In this document: piece by piece, positions 1 to 5,353 of the stretch
Layout of the letters: each line of letters opens with the position of its first letter
Position numbering within the stretch: position 1 is the first letter of the stretch
From: Peptococcaceae bacterium UBA2264
GTDB taxonomy: Bacteria > Bacillota > Desulfitobacteriia > Desulfitobacteriales > Desulfitobacteriaceae
Assembly (NCBI GenBank): GCA_002347475.1
Contig: DDXI01000184.1
Span: forward strand, 1-15,680
Direction of reading: 5' to 3'
Length of the DNA: 15,680 bases
Translations under genes and position numbers: made by a program
The notes under the pieces: generated by a model
Told to the model about the DNA's origin: nothing
The model's input: only the letters and a program-made list of their open reading frames with translations
Database searches by the model: none

Positions 1-254
1 TAAAAAAGCCTGTCTTCAATATCCATACTTTCCGTGGTATTCATTATGCGGTCCATTAAGCTGACATACTCGTTAGCCAAATCTTCGTACACAGAAAAGA
101 AAAGCTCCTCTTTGCCGCGAAAATGAAAATAAAGCGAGGGTGTTTTAATCCCAACCAGTTCTGCTATCTCGTTCATGGTTGTCCCATAATAGCCTTTTTG
201 GGCAAATAATGAAAGAGCCGTTTTTTTGATTATTTCTTTGGTTGATTCACTCAA
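1..254 (-). CDS. TetR/AcrR-family transcriptional repressor, N-terminal part (runs off the window)
   Basis: About 84 residues are visible before the window edge cuts the gene. They begin MSESTKEIIKKTALSLFAQ and continue through the TetR helix-turn-helix (T-MNEIAELVGIKTPSLYFHF, then KEELF), which is diagnostic of TetR DNA-binding domains. The ligand-binding domain lies outside the window. I chose the TTG at 254-252 because GGAG at 266-263 sits 8 nt upstream; a GTG at 263-261 overlaps that site and is less likely. A promoter and a perfect palindrome lie directly upstream, so autorepression is the natural inference. TetR regulators often control a neighbouring efflux or detoxification gene, but the gene on the other side is a cell-envelope operon whose start is 400 bp away, so the target is unclear. 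Confidence 0.9.
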   Translation of the reverse strand, partial: MSESTKEIIKKTALSLFAQKGYYGTTMNEIAELVGIKTPSLYFHFRGKEELFFSVYEDLANEYVSLMDRIMNTTESMDIEDRLF

Positions 255-269
255 GTGCTTCACTCCGAT

Positions 270-291
270 ACCTAACTAATATTAGTTAGGT
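270..291. promoter_or_regulatory. Palindromic operator of the TetR-family repressor
   Basis: A perfect 22-bp palindrome, with half site ACCTAACTAAT, lies 15 bp upstream of the regulator start and directly downstream of its -10 box. It would cover the transcription start. This size, symmetry and position are typical of TetR-family operators, so the repressor probably binds here and represses itself. Confidence 0.75.
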
Positions 292-293
292 TC

Positions 294-323
294 ATATTAG
301 CATTGGTACCCTGAGTTTGTCAA
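294..323 (-). promoter_or_regulatory. Sigma-A promoter of the TetR-family gene
   Basis: On the minus strand a perfect -35 box TTGACA (323-318) is followed after 18 bp by TAATAT (299-294). Transcription would start near 287, inside the palindrome at 270-291, which fits repression by steric block. Confidence 0.6.
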
Positions 324-464
324 TTTTCATCCCACGACGCTATTTGTTCCGCCGCGCCCCTTCTATCTGGGTATCCTTTGAATTTCTATCGGACTATTTG
401 GGACAGCTGAAACAATAAGCAATATGGCTGACGAAGTAAGAAGGAATCAAAAGCATATTGACGC

Positions 465-511
465 AGATCTGTTATTCAGATATAGTAAACATATATCTGA
501 ATAACAGATCT
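465..511. repeat. Long perfect inverted repeat, 20-bp arms
   Basis: Arms at 465-484 and 492-511 are exact reverse complements (AGATCTGTTATTCAGATATA) around a 7-nt loop. The sequence is AT-rich and followed by only three T residues, so it is not a classic terminator. It lies in the roughly 445-bp gap between the TetR gene and the LtaS-like gene. It could be a regulator binding site, an RNA hairpin in the leader of the downstream operon, or a small mobile relic. I cannot decide between these. Confidence 0.7.
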
Positions 512-612
512 TTCGGGACAAAAATAGATATATTCCACAAAAAACAACATAAATTTAATATATTCAGTTGCGGTTGAAATAGTTTAACTATTTTCAAGAA
601 AAGCAGGCTCTG

Positions 613-649
613 GGGTGGGAGGCTATCTGATAAAGTTAGCTTCTCACCC
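613..649 (+). promoter_or_regulatory. Stable 5'-leader hairpin (terminator or attenuator-like)
   Basis: GGGTGGGAGGCTA (613-625) pairs with TAGCTTCTCACCC (637-649) over 13 base pairs including two G-U pairs. The stem is followed by GATTTTATAATT. It ends 51 nt before the LtaS-like start. With no plus-strand gene upstream in the window, it could be an attenuator of the operon or a terminator of an unseen short transcript. No riboswitch class was recognised. Confidence 0.45.
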
Positions 650-700
650 TGATTTTATAATTGACCAATGATCATCGGCCAAGCGCTGCAGAGGGGTCAA

Positions 701-2806
701 ATGTTTCTTCAGAGAGTATTATTCAACCTAAAAAAATATATACTATCCCACGGAAGGCTTGATCTCAGTTTAATAATCTGTCTGCCGTTGTTTATGCTAT
801 TTGCCATAGAGACTTTTAGCAGAGGAGATCTTTTAAGTACATTTTCCTGGCTTGTAAATCATCCGAAGCAGTTCCTGATCACTTATCTCCTCCTCTTTGG
901 CATTATTAACTTTTTTTACATCCTGCAAAGAAAGGCCTATATTGCTTTCGGCTTTTTATTGATATCTTTTTTCTCCATTGTAAGCATAATAAACAGACAG
1001 AAATTAATTCTCCGGGGTGAACCTCTGCTGCCCTGGGATATCATCTTGGGCAAAGAAGCCCTGGCTATATTTGAAAAAGTATATGACATCAAGCAAATTA
1101 TACTGGTCTTCATTATCAGTGCTGTCCTGTTAATCCCGTTCATCTTAAAAAAATATATTCCTGAAGAGAATTATATTTGGCGGAGAAAACTTGCGGTTCC
1201 GATTTTATCCTTGGTGGTGCTGCTTTCCTTCAATACAAAAGCGATATCCCTCGAAAAAACCTTCTCCCTGCAGATGATCAACTGGAGTCAAAAAATCAAT
1301 TATGAGGAAAACGGCCTCTTGCTGGGCTTCCTCCTCAACACGAACAATCTCATGGTTGATAAAATGGACGAATATGAAGAGGAAATCATCGACCTGGTTG
1401 TTAACAAGACCACTCCGGCAGCCTATGCTGTCGATGCCGGCTTTCAGCCCAATATTATTTTCGTTATGAGTGAAGCTTTTTGGGATCCCACTCTAATGAA
1501 GGAAGTTTCCTTTAACAAAGATCCCCTTCCCAATTTTCATTTGCTGCAAAAAGAACAAACCAGTGGCTTGCTGCTGTCACCGGTATTTGGAGGAGGAACT
1601 GTTAACACCGAATTTGAAGTATTAACCGGATTTTCAACCCAGTTTCTTCCCCAGGGTGTAGTATCTTATGTCAAATATGTGCATAAACCTCTGGAAGCCT
1701 TACCTGCTGTTTTAAAGAAACAAGGGTATGAGGCAACAGCAATCCACACCTATGACAATTGGTTTTATAACCGAAACAATGTCTACCAAAAGCTCGACTT
1801 TGACAAATTTATCAGCAGAGAATTTTTTGATAAGCCGGAATATTACGGACAATATATCCGAGACACTGAACTTAGCGGGAGAATTCTTGAAGAAATTAAG
1901 AAAACAGACAAGCCGGACTTTATTTTTGCAGTTTCTATGCAGGCTCACGGGCCTTACTCCGCAGAAGAAAACCAGGACAGTCTGATCAAAATAAACGGAG
2001 ACCTGAAGCCAGAGTCTAAAGCCATTCTGGAGAACTATTCTCAAATTTTATCTGATGTTGATCAATCTCTTAAACTCTTAATCGAAGGGTTAGAACAGTT
2101 AAATGAACCATCAATTGTCATTTTCTTTGGCGATCATTTACCTCTGCTTGGAAACAGCTTCAATGTCTATAAAGAAGCAAATTTTTTTCAGGATGAAATC
2201 TCTTACCAGGACTATTTAAATATGTATAGTGTGCCCTTTATCATCTGGGACAACTTTTCCTGCAGAAAGGAGGAGCTTCGTCTCTCCGCAAACTTCCTTG
2301 GTCCATATGTCCTGGAGCGTGTCCAAAAAAGAGGAAGCCTGATGACCGATTTTCTGCAGACACTGATGCACAATGGCTCAAGTGTGGTAATCAGTGAGCA
2401 GCACATACCGCAAGAGGAGATCTCCGGGAAGGAAATCAGCGAATATCAACTTCTCCAATATGATCTGCTTTTCGGTAACGAGTATGCCTATGGCTTAAAA
2501 CCAGATCACCGGCCGCAATCCAACAGCAGATATGTTTTGGGAGACGCTCAGACGCTTATTGGCAATGCCCTGCTTACTGATGAGTCAGTTATAGAGATAC
2601 AAGGGGAGAATTTCTTGCCGGGATATGAAGTTTATGTAAATGGCCAAGCAGTTCCAGCCAGTTTTGATAATCAAACTGAGCTAACAGCCTTTTTACCTGG
2701 AAGTTTAAAGGATGTATCCGGAACTTTGGATATTCTGGTCAAGCTGAGGGACAGCAAGGGAAAGGTGATTTCCGAATCCAATATTTTTAAGCTGGAGGTG
2801 TTGTGA
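701..2806 (+). CDS. LTA-synthase-like phosphoglycerol transferase (sulfatase fold) with C-terminal IPT/TIG-like domain
   Basis: This 701-residue protein has about five N-terminal membrane segments (roughly residues 20-37, 57-74, 80-97, 131-149 and 164-176), then an extracellular sulfatase-fold domain from about residue 250. Visible motifs are NIIFVMSEAFWDP (metal site), GGGTVNTEFE with the candidate nucleophile Thr near 300, MQAHGPY and FFGDHLP. This is the LtaS/phosphoglycerol transferase layout, so it probably transfers glycerol phosphate to a lipid or glycan outside the membrane. The last 75 residues (IEIQGENFLPGYEVYVNG and on) look like an IPT/TIG Ig-like domain, an unusual addition to LtaS. 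I prefer the ATG at 701, with GAGGGG just upstream, over the in-frame ATG at 668, which has no ribosome site. The SPFH gene follows 41 nt downstream and is probably co-transcribed. Confidence 0.88.
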   Translation: MFLQRVLFNLKKYILSHGRLDLSLIICLPLFMLFAIETFSRGDLLSTFSWLVNHPKQFLITYLLLFGIINFFYILQRKAYIAFGFLLISFFSIVSIINRQKLILRGEPLLPWDIILGKEALAIFEKVYDIKQIILVFIISAVLLIPFILKKYIPEENYIWRRKLAVPILSLVVLLSFNTKAISLEKTFSLQMINWSQKINYEENGLLLGFLLNTNNLMVDKMDEYEEEIIDLVVNKTTPAAYAVDAGFQPNIIFVMSEAFWDPTLMKEVSFNKDPLPNFHLLQKEQTSGLLLSPVFGGGTVNTEFEVLTGFSTQFLPQGVVSYVKYVHKPLEALPAVLKKQGYEATAIHTYDNWFYNRNNVYQKLDFDKFISREFFDKPEYYGQYIRDTELSGRILEEIKKTDKPDFIFAVSMQAHGPYSAEENQDSLIKINGDLKPESKAILENYSQILSDVDQSLKLLIEGLEQLNEPSIVIFFGDHLPLLGNSFNVYKEANFFQDEISYQDYLNMYSVPFIIWDNFSCRKEELRLSANFLGPYVLERVQKRGSLMTDFLQTLMHNGSSVVISEQHIPQEEISGKEISEYQLLQYDLLFGNEYAYGLKPDHRPQSNSRYVLGDAQTLIGNALLTDESVIEIQGENFLPGYEVYVNGQAVPASFDNQTELTAFLPGSLKDVSGTLDILVKLRDSKGKVISESNIFKLEVL

Positions 2807-2847
2807 TTTTATATTGAATCCGAACTATGGGAAGAAGGGAGTTAACA

Positions 2848-3687
2848 ATGGAAACAAAAGACTTGATTAAATTGATACCTAAACAACAGAAAATGGGGCG
2901 ATTAGCGCTTCCGGTTATTTTATTAATAATCGTCATAGTGGTGGCGATCAATGCCTTTACTATTGTCCAAGCAGGTCACCGGGGAGTTGTTTTACAGTTA
3001 GGCGCTGTAAAACCGGTTGTACTATCTGAAGGTATTCATTTCAAAATTCCGTTTATACAGGAGATTATCCCTATTGATGTCCGGGTTCAAAAGGCTGAAT
3101 CAGATCAAACTGCTGCATCTAAGGATTTGCAGGTTGTCACTACCACTGTGGCAGTAAATTTTCATCAAATTCCCGAAGAGGTTAATAAACTGTATCAAAA
3201 TGTCGGCCTTTCCTACAAAGAAAGAATTGTTGATCCGGCAGTAAGTGAGGCCCTGAAAGCGGCAACTGCTCAGTATACAGCAGAAGAGTTAATATCCAAG
3301 CGTTCAGAAGTCAGCGCAAAAGTAAAAGAAGTCCTGGCCACTAAACTCTCGACTTATTTCATGCAGCTTGATGAAATAAATATTACGGAATTTAAGTTCA
3401 GTACGGAGTTTAACAATGCTATTGAGCAAAAGCAGATCGCAGAACAACAGGCGTTAAAAGCCAGGCTTGATTTACAGCGAATCGAGATCGAGGCTCAACA
3501 GAAAATTGAACAAGCTAAGGCTGAGGCTGAGTCGCTGAGACTGCAGAAACAGGAAGTGACACAGGAACTTGTGGAATTACGAAAGATCGAGGCTCAGATA
3601 AAAGCCATTGAAAAATGGGATGGCAAAATGCCCAATGTTACCGGCAGTACGGTGCCATTTATAGATGTAAATGCTGCTGTGAAATAA
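2848..3687 (+). CDS. SPFH/prohibitin-family membrane protein
   Basis: The 279-residue protein has one N-terminal membrane helix (residues 18-40, LALPVILLIIVIVVAINAF) followed by a stomatin/prohibitin (SPFH) domain beginning VQAGHRGVVLQLGAVKPVVLSEG. A long charged coiled coil follows at about 195-255, and the tail MPNVTGSTVPFIDV is of prohibitin type. SPFH proteins oligomerise into membrane scaffolds, and HflC-type members modulate FtsH proteolysis. The ATG at 2848 has AAGGGAG 6 nt upstream, so I prefer it to the in-frame ATG at 2827. Placement 41 nt after the LtaS-like gene suggests a shared transcript and a joint role at the membrane, which is inference. Confidence 0.88.
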   Translation: METKDLIKLIPKQQKMGRLALPVILLIIVIVVAINAFTIVQAGHRGVVLQLGAVKPVVLSEGIHFKIPFIQEIIPIDVRVQKAESDQTAASKDLQVVTTTVAVNFHQIPEEVNKLYQNVGLSYKERIVDPAVSEALKAATAQYTAEELISKRSEVSAKVKEVLATKLSTYFMQLDEINITEFKFSTEFNNAIEQKQIAEQQALKARLDLQRIEIEAQQKIEQAKAEAESLRLQKQEVTQELVELRKIEAQIKAIEKWDGKMPNVTGSTVPFIDVNAAVK

Positions 3688-3702
3688 GCTGCCACTTACC
3701 TA

Positions 3703-3792
3703 AGGGACAGCAAACCGCCTCCCCTGTTCCCTGTGTACCAAAAGTGTCACGATATCACCAGGCGGGTTTTAGGTGTGACAGTTTTGGTACAC
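3703..3792. repeat. Two adjacent palindromes, possible REP-like element, terminator or activator site
   Basis: The first hairpin pairs AGGGACAG (3703-3710) with CTGTTCCCT (3724-3732) with one bulge. Directly after it, GTGTACCAAAAGTGTCAC (3733-3750) is inverted at 3775-3792 with 17 of 18 matches and a 24-nt loop. The pair follows the SPFH stop codon. The centre of the second palindrome lies about 170 bp upstream of the predicted sigma-54 start, a usual distance for an enhancer, so an activator-binding role is possible. A repeated extragenic palindrome is the main alternative. Confidence 0.6.
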
Positions 3793-3837
3793 TTTAAAAT
3801 GACAACCTAAGCTATTTAACTGAGGTATCCAAAAACA

Positions 3838-3878
3838 AACTACAGGAAAAGGCCTTTATAGGGCCTTTTCCTGTAGTT
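3838..3878. terminator. Strong 17-bp perfect hairpin, probable terminator of the LtaS-SPFH operon
   Basis: AACTACAGGAAAAGGCC (3838-3854) and its exact reverse complement (3862-3878) flank a 7-nt loop. No long U-tract follows on either strand (plus-strand tail TAAGAGAAAA), so efficiency is uncertain. It separates the SPFH gene from the sigma-54 promoter, which starts 28 bp downstream. Confidence 0.5.
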
Positions 3879-3906
3879 AAGAGAAAAATGTATTCTAGCT
3901 TTGATG

Positions 3907-3923
3907 TTGGCACACATCTTGCT
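3907..3923 (+). promoter_or_regulatory. Sigma-54 (-24/-12) promoter
   Basis: TTGGCACACATCTTGCT matches the sigma-54 consensus, with the GG and GC doublets exactly 10 nt apart. The expected start is near 3934, leaving a leader of about 167 nt before the 198-aa ORF. Such promoters need an AAA+ activator, and one is encoded at 5354-8041. Confidence 0.85.
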
Positions 3924-3928
3924 TTTAA

Positions 3929-3974
3929 TATTAGTGAAAGTGAATTCATTCACATAGCGTTCTTTATTAGTGAA
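3929..3974. repeat. Direct repeats and a short palindrome at the start of the sigma-54 transcript
   Basis: TATTAGTGAA occurs at 3929-3938 and 3965-3974, 36 bp apart. Between them lies GTGAATTCATTCAC (3940-3953), a palindrome with 6-bp arms and a 2-bp centre. They sit around and just after the predicted transcription start, so they may bind a regulator or shape the leader RNA. The function is unknown. Confidence 0.45.
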
Positions 3975-4100
3975 GTCATTTAGAGCGGCAAAAGTCATCA
4001 ATTCGGGATTATGCCTTAAGGGGGTTGAGCTACAAATTGGGTTTAAAATATAACCATGAAGACAAAGGATTTAAATATAATAAATGAAAGGACGATAAAA

Positions 4101-4697
4101 ATGAACGAAGCTAAAGACATGACAATCATGAACAGCAGATTTGCAGCCTTCAGCACCAGAGAAGCAAACACAGCCCAAAAAACTGTTGCCACAAATGACC
4201 TTGAGCAGGATGAAATATTATGTCTGGAGAAGTTCACCCGCAGTGTCGACGAAGTATATTCTTGGGGTCTTAGTCTGCAAAACTATTTAGGAGATACCTA
4301 TCTTGCCCTGGATGCTATGAACAAGGCATATAAAAATCTGGCTCTGGGCGAACTGAATGCCAACGAGGAAATACGAAGGCTGGCCAATGCTAATCTAAAT
4401 CAATTATTGACCTATTTCTATAACAATGGCGGAACAATTATTGAAGCTCCTGTTTCAGAGCAAACCGCTAAGGAGATAAGGCCTTTCTTCAATAGAATCG
4501 TAATTAACTTTTTGGAGCAGTTGGATTTCGCAGTAAGTACAGCTGCCAAAGGCAATATCAGCGCCGAAGAGCTGAAAGAGGCAATTAATAATAACGTTAT
4601 CGAGTTGTACACCACTATGACAACTCTATTTCCGGTAAAAGAAATTCAAACCGCGTTTACAAAATTAATTAATATCAGGAAAACTGTTAATAATTAA
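4101..4697 (+). CDS. Unrecognised 198-aa soluble helical protein under sigma-54 control
   Basis: I do not recognise the family. From the ATG at 4101 (AAAGGA 8 nt upstream) the product is 198 residues; the in-frame ATG at 4056 has no ribosome site. There is no signal peptide or membrane segment. The first 35 residues are polar and low in order, and the rest reads as amphipathic helices (for example VDEVYSWGLSLQNYLGDTYL and ELKEAINNNVIELYTTMTTL). It has a single Cys and no metal motif or HTH. It is the only gene between a consensus sigma-54 promoter and a convergent terminator, so it is a monocistronic, conditionally expressed gene. The hydrogenase-like sigma-54 activator 650 bp downstream is its most likely regulator, which is inference. 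Confidence 0.8.
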   Translation: MNEAKDMTIMNSRFAAFSTREANTAQKTVATNDLEQDEILCLEKFTRSVDEVYSWGLSLQNYLGDTYLALDAMNKAYKNLALGELNANEEIRRLANANLNQLLTYFYNNGGTIIEAPVSEQTAKEIRPFFNRIVINFLEQLDFAVSTAAKGNISAEELKEAINNNVIELYTTMTTLFPVKEIQTAFTKLINIRKTVNN

Positions 4698-4801
4698 GCC
4701 CTCCCTCCCTTTTGTCCCGGATTCTTGTTGGAACAGGTAAACAAAGGTCAAACAATGATCATTAACCAAAAGCGACGGAATAAATAGCGCAGGCAAAAAT
4801 T

Positions 4802-4847
4802 GAACCCAGGTGTTTCAAAAACTGAGACCCTGGGTTTTCACTTTTTT
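4802..4847. terminator. Bidirectional intrinsic terminator
   Basis: AACCCAGG (4803-4810) pairs with CCTGGGTT (4829-4836), followed on the plus strand by a run of six T (4842-4847). On the minus strand the stem is followed by TCAATTTTT. It lies between the convergent 198-aa and 92-aa genes and can serve both. Confidence 0.7.
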
Positions 4848-5124
4848 AGTAAAATCCCTCCCTGGCTGCAGCCTTGACATATTTGTACTGCTTGCGGATT
4901 AGTACCTTGAATTGCTCATCACTCAAGTTATCGACTTTGTTTACTCCCTCTTCAACCAGGCATTCAAAAATTAACTCTGCATAATCCCTGTCTTCCCTGA
5001 GCATTTTTTGATATCGCAGCTCTATCTCATAGGGAAAATCCAAGGTATAAGCGATAATATCCATTTCTCCGTCCAAATAGGCTTTCGTCATCTTCATGAC
5101 ATAATTAATGTTGGTCCTGCGCAT
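4846..5124 (-). CDS. Small conserved-looking hypothetical protein, 92 aa
   Basis: The family is not recognised. The protein starts MRRTNINYVMKMTKAYLDGE and is acidic-basic mixed, soluble and probably all helical, with no Cys-rich motif apart from one Cys. GGGAAGAG lies about 5 nt before the ATG at 5124. The body (DFPYEIELRYQKMLREDRDY) resembles small clostridial proteins with no assigned function, but that is only an impression. It is transcribed away from the sigma-54 activator and ends in the shared terminator. A 36-codon reading frame overlaps its 5' end (see findings). Confidence 0.75.
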   Translation of the reverse strand: MRRTNINYVMKMTKAYLDGEMDIIAYTLDFPYEIELRYQKMLREDRDYAELIFECLVEEGVNKVDNLSDEQFKVLIRKQYKYVKAAAREGFY

Positions 5125-5240
5125 GGTCTCTTCCCATCTTTTGTAAGAATCTCCTCTTCGCTATCCATTTTCTTTAGGATATCACGGTCAGGTGGTTTTC
5201 TCACTACCCTATCTGTTCCACCGCTACTTATTTACCTTAG

Positions 5241-5269
5241 TTAACAGGTGCTGCTTATTATAATATAAT
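5241..5269 (+). promoter_or_regulatory. Sigma-A promoter of the sigma-54 activator gene
   Basis: A -35 box TTAACA (5241-5246), a 17-bp spacer and a perfect -10 box TATAAT (5264-5269) lie 85 bp upstream of the activator start. This suggests housekeeping expression of the sensor, with activity controlled by its ligand or redox state. Confidence 0.7.
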
Positions 5270-5353
5270 AAGGTAGTAAACAGTTATAAAAACATGTCAA
5301 TAAATAAGAAGACAGAGGCAAGCAGATCGTAACCAGATAAGGATTGTGAGAAC

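Noticed and set aside
378..415. Short plus-strand frame reading FEFLSDYLGQLKQ before a stop
   Set aside because: Only a dozen residues, no family recognised and no upstream continuation; too short to call a gene remnant.
1712..2044. Minus-strand 110-aa open frame inside the LtaS-like gene
   Set aside because: It lies entirely antisense to a well-supported coding region and has no ribosome site or recognisable domain.
4010..4100. Riboswitch in the leader of the 198-aa gene
   Set aside because: No known aptamer core could be recognised; only short repeats and a dyad are visible.
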